A stretch of DNA of 64,000 nucleotides from GH45 sp046704385 (GTDB lineage Bacteria; Bacteroidota; Bacteroidia; Bacteroidales; SZUA-534), in assembly GCA_046704385.1 (NCBI GenBank), contig JBJKSB010000074.1, positions 62,001 to 126,000 on the forward strand, written 5' to 3'. The position numbers and the translations under genes are program-made. Below are positions 45,183 through 53,349 of this stretch, one piece after another (position 1 is the stretch's first letter; each line of letters starts with the position of its first letter). Under the pieces are notes generated by a model, which saw nothing but the letters and a program-made list of their open reading frames with translations, was not told the DNA's origin and did no database searches.

Positions 45183-47645
45183 ATGGGAATGATAAATTTT
45201 AGTGATGAAGAAAAAATTGCGATAAAGGCAAAAAATAATGAGTACACCTATAGCGACATAAATTATAAGATTAAATCGTTTTCGAGTCTGCTTGAAAATT
45301 CATCGAAAGTCTGCATTATAAGTGAAAACCGTCCCGAATGGATTTTTGCTTTTTATGCTGCCTGGAACATGAAGCTTATTCCGGTTCCGGTTGACTACAT
45401 GTCGTCGAATGATGACGTTACGTTTATATTAAATGATTGCAAGCCTGAAATTATTTTTACCAGCGAAGGCAAATTACCTGACATAAATAAGGTTGTTGAT
45501 CAATTAACTTATACCCCGGTTATTTTAAATTTTGATTCAATACAACTACCTGAACCGGAATCGCACGATTATTATGAAGTACCTGAGAATAATGAGGATA
45601 CAGCCGTTATCATTTATACCAGTGGAACCACAGGAAGTCCAAAAGGGGTTATGCTTTCCTATAATAACTTATTGGCAAATTTAAATGAGGTTTGCCATGA
45701 AGTACCTATTATAACACATGATCGTGAAATGCTTATGTTGCTTCCTCTGCATCATGTATTACCGTTGGTAGGCACACTAATCGCTCCTTTGTATGTGGGC
45801 TCAACCATCGTTATTTCGCCATCGATGCAAAACACTGATTTGCTGGAAACGCTCAGGAACAATAATGTGGCCATATTTATTGGGGTACCCCGGTTATATG
45901 AAATTATCTATAACGGATTAAAACCAAAAATTTATGCAAGTTTAGCAGGTAGAATGTTTTTTAATTTTTTTAAGACCTTTCCAAACAAAAAACTGGCAAA
46001 AAAAATATTTAAAAAAGTACATGATGGTTTTGGCGGACATTTAGAGATAATGATTTCAGGAGGAGCTGCGCTAAGTGCAACAATTGGAAAATTTTTTGAA
46101 ACCTTGGGATTTACGGTACTTGAAGGATATGGTATGACTGAGGCCGCCCCCATGATCACCTTTAACAGGCCGGGCAATAGTCGGTTCGGCAGTCCCGGTC
46201 AAAAACTGAATACCGTTGCCGTTGAAATCCGTGATAATGAAATATTGGCCAAAGGCCCTAATATTATGCAAGGTTATTACAATCGTCCTGAGGAAACCAG
46301 CCAGGTTCTAAAAGATGGATGGTTGCATACAGGCGATTTAGGATATTTTGATAAAAATGGATTCCTGTATATTACAGGTAGAAAGAAAGAAATATTTGTC
46401 CTTTCGAACGGTAAAAATATTAATCCTGTAGAAATTGAGGAAAAACTTATTCTCAAGTCGCAATATGTATCTGAGGCCGCAGTTCATCTTGAAAAGGATA
46501 TGCTTCATGCCCTTATAGTTCCAAACTATGCTGAATTGACAAAGCATGAAATTATAGATATGGTTTCTTTTTTCAGGGACAATGTATTGGCAGAATACAA
46601 TAAAAACGCCAGCTCCTATAAAAGAATCATGCAGTTTACATTACTTAAAAATGAATTACCCCGGACCCGCCTGGGCAAAATACAACGATTTAAACTCGCA
46701 GAGTTGATCGGAACCCCTCAAAAACAAAAAAATAAAACAGACGAACCAAAGACCGAAGAATACAAAAGCATTAAACTTTTTATTGAAAACCAGGTAAATA
46801 CAACCATATCGCCCGACGATCACCTGGAATTTGACATTGCCCTGGATTCACTTGGCAAACTGGGTCTTGTTGATTTTATTGACCGATCGTTTGGGGTTAA
46901 AATTGAATACGATAAATTATTGAGTTTTCCTTCGGTACGCAAACTCGTTGAATTTGTAACCGATAACAAGCTGAGACACAAAATTGAAGGAATTGAGTGG
47001 TCGTCCATCTTAAAAGAGAAAGTACATCTAAAACTCCCCACAGCCGGCCTGATGCAATCACTCATAAAGAATTTATCAAAAATTTTCTTTAAAATATATT
47101 TCCGTTTCGATGGTGATGGATTAAAAAATATTCCGGATGGTCCTTGTATTATAGCCCCCAATCACCAAAGTTATTTCGACGGAATGTTTGTGGCGTCGCT
47201 ATTACGAAGCCGTACCATGCGCAAAACCTATTTCTACGCTAAAAAGAAGCATGTGAATAATGCATTTTTAAGATTCCTGGCCCGCAAAAACAATATCATC
47301 GTTATGGATATCCATAACGAATTAAAGGAATCGATTCAAAAATTGGCTGAGGTATTAAAAATGGGACGCAAAGTGATAATTTTCCCGGAAGGTACCCGCA
47401 CCAAAGACGGAAAAGTGGGGGAATTTAAGCAGATGTTTGCCATATTAAGCAAAGAATTGAGTGTACCCGTGGTACCGGTAGCAATTAATGGGGCATTTAA
47501 AGCCCTGCCTTCAGGAAAAATATTCCCAAGGATTTTTACTCCGGTTCATGTTCACTTTCTTCAACCTGTTTATCCTGACACCCATAATTATGATTCCCTG
47601 ACCATGAGAGTTCAGTCTGATATTCATCAAAAAGTTAGTGTATAA
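45183..47645 (+). CDS. Acyl-activating enzyme / acyl carrier protein / PlsC acyltransferase fusion
   Basis: From ATG 45183 (a second ATG is at 45189) the protein is 820 residues with three parts. An AMP-binding ligase (about 1-515) has IIYTSGTTGSPKGVMLS near 143-160, GYGMTEAAP and HTGDLGYFDKNGF. A carrier domain (about 530-610) has Ser556 in LDSLGK as the phosphopantetheine site. A PlsC-type acyltransferase (about 635-820) has NHQSYFD with His661 and Asp666 and FPEGTRTKDG near 734. It may activate a fatty acid, load it on its own carrier and transfer it to a lysophospholipid or glycerol-3-phosphate. The order differs from Aas, which has the acyltransferase first and no carrier. It is probably a membrane-associated lipid-recycling enzyme; acyl donor and acceptor are inferred. 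It is related to 60082-61758. Confidence 0.88.
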   Translation: MGMINFSDEEKIAIKAKNNEYTYSDINYKIKSFSSLLENSSKVCIISENRPEWIFAFYAAWNMKLIPVPVDYMSSNDDVTFILNDCKPEIIFTSEGKLPDINKVVDQLTYTPVILNFDSIQLPEPESHDYYEVPENNEDTAVIIYTSGTTGSPKGVMLSYNNLLANLNEVCHEVPIITHDREMLMLLPLHHVLPLVGTLIAPLYVGSTIVISPSMQNTDLLETLRNNNVAIFIGVPRLYEIIYNGLKPKIYASLAGRMFFNFFKTFPNKKLAKKIFKKVHDGFGGHLEIMISGGAALSATIGKFFETLGFTVLEGYGMTEAAPMITFNRPGNSRFGSPGQKLNTVAVEIRDNEILAKGPNIMQGYYNRPEETSQVLKDGWLHTGDLGYFDKNGFLYITGRKKEIFVLSNGKNINPVEIEEKLILKSQYVSEAAVHLEKDMLHALIVPNYAELTKHEIIDMVSFFRDNVLAEYNKNASSYKRIMQFTLLKNELPRTRLGKIQRFKLAELIGTPQKQKNKTDEPKTEEYKSIKLFIENQVNTTISPDDHLEFDIALDSLGKLGLVDFIDRSFGVKIEYDKLLSFPSVRKLVEFVTDNKLRHKIEGIEWSSILKEKVHLKLPTAGLMQSLIKNLSKIFFKIYFRFDGDGLKNIPDGPCIIAPNHQSYFDGMFVASLLRSRTMRKTYFYAKKKHVNNAFLRFLARKNNIIVMDIHNELKESIQKLAEVLKMGRKVIIFPEGTRTKDGKVGEFKQMFAILSKELSVPVVPVAINGAFKALPSGKIFPRIFTPVHVHFLQPVYPDTHNYDSLTMRVQSDIHQKVSV

Positions 47646-47689
47646 CAAAATATTTTTTCGAGGCACGCCTTCGGGGAATTCATTTGAAG

Positions 47690-47723
47690 AAGCCGCTTTA
47701 TGAATTTATAAGCGGCTTTTTTA
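47690..47723 (+). terminator. Intrinsic terminator after the fusion gene
   Basis: AAGCCGCTT at 47690-47698 pairs with AAGCGGCTT at 47710-47718, followed by TTTT. It lies 45 bases past the stop codon and just ahead of the next promoter. Confidence 0.85.
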
Positions 47724-47754
47724 TTGCCTTACAGGCATTTTGTTCATACATTTG
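47724..47754 (+). promoter_or_regulatory. Promoter of the hemolysin III gene
   Basis: TTG at 47724-47726, 20 bases of spacer and TACATTTG at 47747-47754 match the Bacteroidota consensus in full. The ATG follows 16 bases later, so the leader is very short. Confidence 0.65.
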
Positions 47755-47770
47755 ACCCTAAATTAAACCT

Positions 47771-48448
47771 ATGGACAAACACAACCAACAGGTTCACACT
47801 AAATCATTACGATTTACCAAAGAAGAAGAATTAGCCAATGCCATTTCGCATGGATTCGGTCTTGTTCTTGCTATTGCAGCCACAGTATTGATAATCGTTT
47901 TTTCTGCAAAATACGGTAATATATGGAATGTTGTCAGCAATTCAGTATTTGGCGCTGCCATGATAATACTTTATTTATCATCAACCTTGAATCACTCCAT
48001 CAAACACGGTCGTGCCAAGGATTTTTTTCACAATTTTGATCAGGTGGCCATTTATTTCCTGATTGCAGGAACCTACACACCCTTATCGTTGGGAGTGATC
48101 CGTAACGACTGGGGTTGGGTAATGTTTAGTATCGAATGGGGGTTTGCCCTGGCAGGTTTGTTGGTTAAAATATTTCTGCCAAATAATTTTGAAAAAGGAG
48201 TTAACTCTTTTACTATTATTTCATACATCATAATGGGTTGGTTATTACTGTTTTTTATAATTCCAATTACAAATAATCTTTCACTACCAGGTTTAATTCT
48301 CATATTTAGCGGAGGGTTATCCTATTCACTCGGTGTAATTTTCTTTAAACTTAAGCGTTTAAAATATTCCCATTTAATCTGGCACATTATGGTAATTTTA
48401 GGAACAGCCTGCCATTGGACAGCCATGTTTATTTATTTAAAAATATAA
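47771..48448 (+). CDS. trhA: Hemolysin III / PAQR-family membrane protein
   Basis: The 225-residue protein has seven predicted membrane helices. It carries the family motifs: ANAISHGFGLVLAIAA at the start, SSTLNHSIKHGRAKDFFHNFDQVAIYFLIAGTYTP-type second block (Ser, His and Asp conserved), and a C-terminal LIWHIMVILGTACHW with the conserved histidines. PAQR proteins bind a metal with these histidines; members of the bacterial branch (YqfA/TrhA, named hemolysin III) influence membrane lipid homeostasis, and the haemolysin name is historical. It has its own promoter after the terminator of the fusion gene. A lipid-related role would suit the upstream gene but is not shown. Confidence 0.92.
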   Translation: MDKHNQQVHTKSLRFTKEEELANAISHGFGLVLAIAATVLIIVFSAKYGNIWNVVSNSVFGAAMIILYLSSTLNHSIKHGRAKDFFHNFDQVAIYFLIAGTYTPLSLGVIRNDWGWVMFSIEWGFALAGLLVKIFLPNNFEKGVNSFTIISYIIMGWLLLFFIIPITNNLSLPGLILIFSGGLSYSLGVIFFKLKRLKYSHLIWHIMVILGTACHWTAMFIYLKI

Positions 48449-48506
48449 GTCCGATATAAAAACGGTTTAAAGTTTTGAAAATCGCCCTTTTACTAAAATG
48501 AATGGA

Positions 48507-48537
48507 TTGACTTTTGTCCTAAAAATGTTTACTTTTA
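48507..48537 (+). promoter_or_regulatory. Probable promoter of the lipoprotein/barrel pair
   Basis: TTG at 48507-48509 and TACTTTTA at 48530-48537 (seven of eight consensus positions) are separated by 20 bases. The ATG is at 48567. Confidence 0.45.
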
Positions 48538-48566
48538 TCACAATTCATCATTAAACAACATACACC

Positions 48567-49475
48567 ATGAGAAACAGATTATACCAGGTTGGTTTATTAG
48601 CATGTATTGTATTGATTACAGGGTGTAATCAGTCAAACAAAAGCCGAAATGCAATTAAAGACAAAGTTGATAAAGAACTTGAAATGGATGATGAATTAGT
48701 TAATGATTTCAATAAAGCCAAACAGGTATTTTATGCGTTACCATCACCGGTTGAGACGGCCATGTTAATTAAAAGAGCCGGAACCACTTACGATGAACAT
48801 TTGTTGAATCCGACTGAAAATGCAAACAACTATACCACATCGCGAAAAAAAGCTTTAAATTTTGGAGTTTATGGTGCCGACCTAAGTTATTCAAGTATGT
48901 TTGCCCAAACTCAAACGGCTATCCAATATATGGCAGCTTCAAAAAAACTTGCCGATGAATTGGGCATACTTGATTTTTTGGAAGCTGATTTTATTGATCG
49001 GCTTGAAAAAAATGTGAATAACCGGGATTCATCAATGCTAATTATTACAGAGGGGTTTATGAACAGTAATACTTATTTAAAGGAAGCCGGACGACCAGAA
49101 ATTGCGGCTTTAATTATTGCCGGAGGCTGGATTGAAGGTTTGTATATAGCAACCAGCCTGACAAAAGCCTCACCAAACAATAAGGAACTCATCGATCGCA
49201 TTATCGATCAAAAATTATCATTGGTAACCTTATCGAACCTTTTAGAAGATTATAATGAAAATCAGGATATTCAATATATTTCAAAAATGATAAAAGAAAT
49301 AAAAGAAATATATGATAAGATTCAAATTGTAACCTCAAAAGTGGAGCCGGTTACTTCAGAAGAATCAAAAATTACTACCTTGCAGGCTAAAACAGAGATT
49401 TTTGTTTCCGATGAAGTATTTTCGAACCTATGCCAAAAAGTGGATAGTATACGTAATGTGATTACTGGCATATAA
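48567..49475 (+). CDS. Lipoprotein of unknown function, mostly helical
   Basis: The 302-residue protein has a lipoprotein signal with Cys20 in LITGC. The mature part is charged and appears almost entirely helical, starting with a lysine/aspartate-rich coil (NAIKDKVDKELEMDDELVNDF). It has FYALPSPVETAMLIKRAG near 53-70 and NFGVYGADLSYSSMFAQTQ near 94-112, blocks that look conserved, and it ends in a helix with a hydrophobic repeat. I do not recognise the family. It is followed after 27 bases by a small barrel-like protein, and the pair is probably one transcript. A role in the envelope is likely from the signal; no activity can be assigned. Confidence 0.75.
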   Translation: MRNRLYQVGLLACIVLITGCNQSNKSRNAIKDKVDKELEMDDELVNDFNKAKQVFYALPSPVETAMLIKRAGTTYDEHLLNPTENANNYTTSRKKALNFGVYGADLSYSSMFAQTQTAIQYMAASKKLADELGILDFLEADFIDRLEKNVNNRDSSMLIITEGFMNSNTYLKEAGRPEIAALIIAGGWIEGLYIATSLTKASPNNKELIDRIIDQKLSLVTLSNLLEDYNENQDIQYISKMIKEIKEIYDKIQIVTSKVEPVTSEESKITTLQAKTEIFVSDEVFSNLCQKVDSIRNVITGI

Positions 49476-49502
49476 TTTGAGGATTAACAAGAAATTTTAA
49501 GC

Positions 49503-50105
49503 ATGACAAAATTTACGCTTTCCATTTTAGGTATCTTTCTGACTTCTGCACTTTTTGCACAGTTTTCAGAATCATATAATAAAAAAAATAAAAGTTTTTC
49601 AAATGGCCTTGGTGCAGCCGATTATAGTTTTAATGTAGGTTCACAAGTAGGTACGACTTTTAAAAACTCCTATTATTTTTCCAATTATTTTGCTCCGTCA
49701 GCCAGGCTCGATTTGACAAAAAGGGTATCAGTTGAAGCCGGTATAGGTACCCAACTTACTCAATTAAACAATTTACCTGTCTTAAAAAGTGATTTATCAG
49801 CAGAATCACTGGATGGTACCATCACTTCATTTTTTGCTTATGCATCAGGAAATTATAAACTGACTGAAAAAGTTAATTTTAATGCTACCGTAATGTATGA
49901 AGATGCTATGTTAAAGGGACAAAACAATTCGGTTGCACTTAATAAACAATACAAAGATGTATCTCTTGGGCTTAATTATAATATTACCAATCATTTTTCG
50001 ATAAACGCCCAAATGCAACTTTCCAACAGGCCCTATTCAAATTATTATTATAACAATTCGCCTTTTGGCACGGGTTCTCCCATTGGATATCATCCTTTTT
50101 ATTAA
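49503..50105 (+). CDS. Small outer-membrane beta-barrel-like protein of unknown function
   Basis: The 200-residue protein has a signal peptide (MTKFTLSILGIFLTSALFAQ). The mature part is rich in alternating strands: SARLDLTKRVSVEAGIGTQ, FFAYASGNYKLTEKVNFNA, VSLGLNYNITNHFSINAQM. This pattern suggests six to eight strands of an outer-membrane barrel. The end is unusual for a barrel: a tyrosine/asparagine-rich, proline-containing tail (PYSNYYYNNSPFG) rather than a strand with a terminal aromatic, though the last residue is tyrosine. It is cotranscribed with the lipoprotein at 48567-49475. I cannot name a family. Confidence 0.72.
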   Translation: MTKFTLSILGIFLTSALFAQFSESYNKKNKSFSNGLGAADYSFNVGSQVGTTFKNSYYFSNYFAPSARLDLTKRVSVEAGIGTQLTQLNNLPVLKSDLSAESLDGTITSFFAYASGNYKLTEKVNFNATVMYEDAMLKGQNNSVALNKQYKDVSLGLNYNITNHFSINAQMQLSNRPYSNYYYNNSPFGTGSPIGYHPFY

Positions 50106-50169
50106 TCATACATTCGCAGTATTTTATCATCAAAATATGTAAAAAATCAGATAATTACATGATTTATTC

Positions 50170-50199
50170 TTGCATTTAATCTCAATATTTATATTTTTG
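50170..50199 (+). promoter_or_regulatory. Promoter of the TPR protein gene
   Basis: TTG at 50170-50172, a 19-base spacer and TATTTTTG at 50192-50199 match the consensus. The ATG at 50234 lies 35 bases downstream. Confidence 0.6.
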
Positions 50200-50233
50200 A
50201 ACCTTGTTTTTGAAATTCTTAAAATTAAATAAA

Positions 50234-50920
50234 ATGAAGAAAGTATTATTAGCTTTAATTATTGGATTATCGGTAAATGTATTCGCTCAGGAGAAAGATG
50301 CAAACACATTCAAAGAGGAAGGAAACAAAGCATACCAGATCAAGGATTATAAAGGAGCTTTTACTGCCTACGCGGAAGCGCTTAAATTGCTTGAAGCTGA
50401 TGGAACAGTTGATGATGCCTTAATTTACAATACAGGATATTGTGCTTTCAAAGCTAAAAAGTATGATGATGCAATTCCATATTTTAAAAAATCAATGGAA
50501 ACAGGTTATAAAGAGTCAAAACCCTATCAAATGGTTGCTGTTATTCAATTTAAAGAAGACAGTGTTGACCGCATGATTGAAACCTGCCAGGAAGGTTTAG
50601 GAAAATATGCCAATGATCAAAAATTGTTAGATTATGCATCAACCGGATATTTGGTGAAAGGACTAAAATTCTATGATGCAGGTAACGACATTAAATCAAA
50701 AGCTAATGAAAGCGGATGGAATGAGAGTGATCCTGATAAGTTCAACGCTGAATATGCAAAAGCTGATGAACAATTTAAAAAAGCGCTGCCTTTCATGGAA
50801 AAATCACTAGAATATAATAAGAAAAACGAAAAGACGTTGAAAGCGTTGGAGAACATCTATACGAATCTCAAAATGGATGATAAGGCTGCTGAAATAAAAG
50901 CTCAATTAGGCTCAAATTAA
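50234..50920 (+). CDS. Secreted tetratricopeptide-repeat protein
   Basis: From ATG 50234 the protein is 228 residues with a signal peptide (MKKVLLALIIGLSVNVFAQ). The frame extends upstream to a TTG at 50204, but that only adds ten residues before a perfect signal peptide, so I use the ATG. Three to four TPR units are visible: TFKEEGNKAYQIKDYKGAF, YNTGYCAFKAKKYDDAIPYF and a later pair ending YTNLKMDDKAAEIKAQLG. These units form a scaffold for protein contacts in the periplasm. The partner is not evident from the neighbours. It has its own promoter and a good terminator. Confidence 0.85.
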   Translation: MKKVLLALIIGLSVNVFAQEKDANTFKEEGNKAYQIKDYKGAFTAYAEALKLLEADGTVDDALIYNTGYCAFKAKKYDDAIPYFKKSMETGYKESKPYQMVAVIQFKEDSVDRMIETCQEGLGKYANDQKLLDYASTGYLVKGLKFYDAGNDIKSKANESGWNESDPDKFNAEYAKADEQFKKALPFMEKSLEYNKKNEKTLKALENIYTNLKMDDKAAEIKAQLGSN

Positions 50921-50936
50921 TTACATATATAAGTTA

Positions 50937-50972
50937 AAAAAATGGCTGGCAGAAAACTGTCAGCCATTTTTT
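50937..50972 (+). terminator. Intrinsic terminator after the TPR gene
   Basis: AAAATGGCTGGCAG pairs with CTGTCAGCCATTTT (one internal G/T) around an AAAA loop, and a T run follows. It starts about 17 bases past the stop codon. Confidence 0.88.
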
Positions 50973-51028
50973 ATAACATTAATATTTTCAAAAATTACCA
51001 TACTTTATTACTTATAGTGAAATTAATC

Positions 51029-51661
51029 CTATATTCTGATACTTGACTTAATTAAAGCAAGTGATTCCGGGCCACAATTAAAAATAAGATCAAGAATGGA
51101 AAGATTTGGAGCAAATCCATGTCGTTGTTCAAATCCCTGGACATATTCAACAGGTTTAAAATTGGGTTCTACCCTGGCTTTAGATGATTTTGGATGAATA
51201 ATATTCCTAAAATCGAATTCTCCGGAATCTGCAATAAAATTCAATGTAAAATTTACGGATACTTCAAGTCCTAATATTTCCTGGCATATTTTTAATATAT
51301 CGGCGTTTAACTCAATTAAAAACTTATACTTTTTGGAAAATAAAGGAAGTATTTCGTCAATATAATATTCATAAAATGGAGACGACCGATAAGCTGACTC
51401 AATGGATTTCACATGATTCTTCTGCCAGGGTGTATCGTATGAAATTTCAACATCTTTTATAATGGTTTTTTTAAAAGAAGCCTTCAAAACCGGCACCTGC
51501 AACGACTGAATTCCGTTAGGTCCATATACTTCCATCCGGTTCCTGTAGCTTTGCTTAGGGTATGTTTCGAATTGTTCAATCAGTACCTCATCAAAAAGGA
51601 TTAGCTTGGTAAAATATTGAACAGGAGGCCAATATGCCGTAGATAAAAGACAATAACTCAT
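51029..51661 (-). CDS. WbqC-like family protein
   Basis: The 210-residue protein begins MSYCLLSTAYWPPVQYFTKL, the usual WbqC opening (normally IxQPxYxP; here TAYWPPVQYF), then FETYPKQSYRNRMEVYGPNGIQSLQVPV with the conserved RN and basic residues. SIESAYRSSPFYEYY lies further on, and GFAPNLSILDLIFNCGPES is the characteristic C-terminal block. WbqC-like proteins are found in O-antigen and other surface-sugar clusters as well as alone, and the reaction is not established for most. It lacks a signal peptide, so it is cytoplasmic. It stands alone between a TPR gene and pyk, separated from pyk by a terminator. Confidence 0.88.
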   Translation of the reverse strand: MSYCLLSTAYWPPVQYFTKLILFDEVLIEQFETYPKQSYRNRMEVYGPNGIQSLQVPVLKASFKKTIIKDVEISYDTPWQKNHVKSIESAYRSSPFYEYYIDEILPLFSKKYKFLIELNADILKICQEILGLEVSVNFTLNFIADSGEFDFRNIIHPKSSKARVEPNFKPVEYVQGFEQRHGFAPNLSILDLIFNCGPESLALIKSSIRI

Positions 51662-51693
51662 AAGATACTGCTCAGAAAAATTTCAATAAAAAT

Positions 51694-51724
51694 AAAAAAA
51701 CCCGGAAAAATCCGGGTTTTTTTT
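51694..51724 (-). terminator. Terminator of pyk
   Basis: ACCCGGA and TCCGGGT pair around AAAA, with an A run on one side and a T run on the other (51694-51724), so it works on both strands. It begins at the pyk stop codon. Confidence 0.88.
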
Positions 51725-53159
51725 ATCGTTTCCATTTATTCTTTTCCATCAAATCATTTGCTTCAAGCACCTGTATAAAGTTGGCTCCACGACCTTTTCC
51801 AAAACTTCCTGCCAGAAAAACTATCCGGTCTTCAACATTCAGGGCTCCTTCATTGACAAACATTGTAGCGCTTATATGTAAAAAAGTATCGGTGCTTTCA
51901 AAAGGTTCAATAAAATGTGGATAAACCCCATACGATAATCCAAGTTCACGCAAAGTTCTGTTGTTATATGCCAGTGCGAATACAGGCACGCGACCACGGT
52001 ATCCGGTAATATTTCTGACTGTCCGGCCCGTTGTGGTATCAGCAATAATAGCTTTGGCTTTCATACGTATTGAAGCTTCCACTGCAGCCTTACACAAATA
52101 AGCCGATACATCATCGGTAAGTATGGTATATCCCGGATCAGTGTATTCATCCTTGGTTTTTTCAACCTCAGCAGCAATCCGGCTCATTGTTTCAACTGAT
52201 TCCAGCGGATAGTCTCCATAGGCTGTTTCACCACTAAGCATAATGGCATCTGTTCCATCATAAATGGCTGTAGCAATATCGGTAACCTCGGCACGTGTTG
52301 GACGCGGGTTTTTAATCATGGAATGTAACATTTGAGTAGCTACAATTACCGGTTTGCGGCGTATGGCACATTTTTTTATAAGTTGTTTCTGGTAAAACGG
52401 AATTTTCTCGCGTGGAACTTCAATAGCCAAGTCGCCTCTTGCAATCATAATTCCATAGGCGTGGTCCAATATTTCGTTAATATTATCAATACCATCCTGA
52501 TTTTCAATTTTGGCGATAATTTTAATCTTGCTATTTCGTTCATCCAACATTTTCTGAATAGCCAAAACATCTTCTTTATTCCGCACAAAAGAATGGGCTA
52601 TAAAATCCAGGTCATTCTCAATAGCAAAATTTACATACCCTCTGTCCTTTTCGGAAAGTGCCGGCAGGTTAATATGAACGGTTGGAATATTTACACTTTT
52701 CTTACCTTCAATTAATCCGCTGTTTTGAACCTCGCAAATTAGATGATCAGCTTTTTTATCCACAACAAGTAATTCAACAGCCCCGTCATCAATTAATATT
52801 TTGCTAGTAACAGGAACATCGTTAACAAAACCTGCATAATTTACACAAACCATTTCCCTTATTGATTCAGTTTCCGGGGCTCCTTTAATGCTAACCATAT
52901 CCCCTTCGTTTACAAAAATTTCACCTGCTACTTTGGTAGTCCGTATTTCAGGACCCTTTGTATCCAACAGGAGGGCTATTTTATCAGAAACTTTACGCAC
53001 ATTGTCAATAATCCGTTTAGTATCATCAAAGCTTTGGTGCGCTGTATTGAGTCGTACTACATTCATCCCTGCACCATACAGCCTCTCGAGGAATTCAACA
53101 TCACATCTCCTGTCTGAAATAGTGGCCACAATTTTCGTTAATTTCTGTATTTGTCCCAT
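51723..53159 (-). CDS. pyk: Pyruvate kinase
   Basis: The 478-residue enzyme converts phosphoenolpyruvate and ADP to pyruvate and ATP, the last step of glycolysis. It has the N-terminal TKIVATISDRR block and NTAHQSF (Asn and His of the substrate site). LLLDTKGPEIRT near 43-54, KIIAKIENQDGIDNI with the catalytic lysine near 223, and the signature IMIARGDLAIEVP near 247-259 follow. TQMLHSMIKNPRPTRAEVTDIA with Thr and the C-terminal regulatory domain close the protein. Length is normal. A TACTTTTG -7 element lies on the minus strand at 53197-53204. It receives carbon from both PULs. Confidence 0.98.
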   Translation of the reverse strand: MGQIQKLTKIVATISDRRCDVEFLERLYGAGMNVVRLNTAHQSFDDTKRIIDNVRKVSDKIALLLDTKGPEIRTTKVAGEIFVNEGDMVSIKGAPETESIREMVCVNYAGFVNDVPVTSKILIDDGAVELLVVDKKADHLICEVQNSGLIEGKKSVNIPTVHINLPALSEKDRGYVNFAIENDLDFIAHSFVRNKEDVLAIQKMLDERNSKIKIIAKIENQDGIDNINEILDHAYGIMIARGDLAIEVPREKIPFYQKQLIKKCAIRRKPVIVATQMLHSMIKNPRPTRAEVTDIATAIYDGTDAIMLSGETAYGDYPLESVETMSRIAAEVEKTKDEYTDPGYTILTDDVSAYLCKAAVEASIRMKAKAIIADTTTGRTVRNITGYRGRVPVFALAYNNRTLRELGLSYGVYPHFIEPFESTDTFLHISATMFVNEGALNVEDRIVFLAGSFGKGRGANFIQVLEANDLMEKNKWKR

Positions 53160-53196
53160 GTCTTATTTATATTTTACAACACTTTTTTTCAGGTGG

Positions 53197-53204
53197 CAAA
53201 AGTA
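53197..53204 (-). promoter_or_regulatory. -7 element of pyk
   Basis: The minus strand reads TACTTTTG, a full match, 38 bases before the pyk start codon. No -33 TTG is visible at the normal spacing. Confidence 0.5.
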
Positions 53205-53349
53205 TTATAAATGTTTAATTTAAACGCGATTTTAAGGGGAATTTTTTATTAATTTTCTGTTAAATTTAACTATCTCAGAATGAAATAGTAAACTCAATTT
53301 TTAACCTGATTAAACTCATTTTTTTTACCAATTTTAATACTTCCAACCA

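Noticed and set aside
47771..48448. Haemolysin virulence factor
   Set aside because: The family name is historical; the motifs are those of PAQR membrane proteins and nothing here supports lysis of cells.
52332..52715. 127-residue plus-strand open frame inside pyk
   Set aside because: It is antisense to the pyruvate kinase active-site region and has no independent support.
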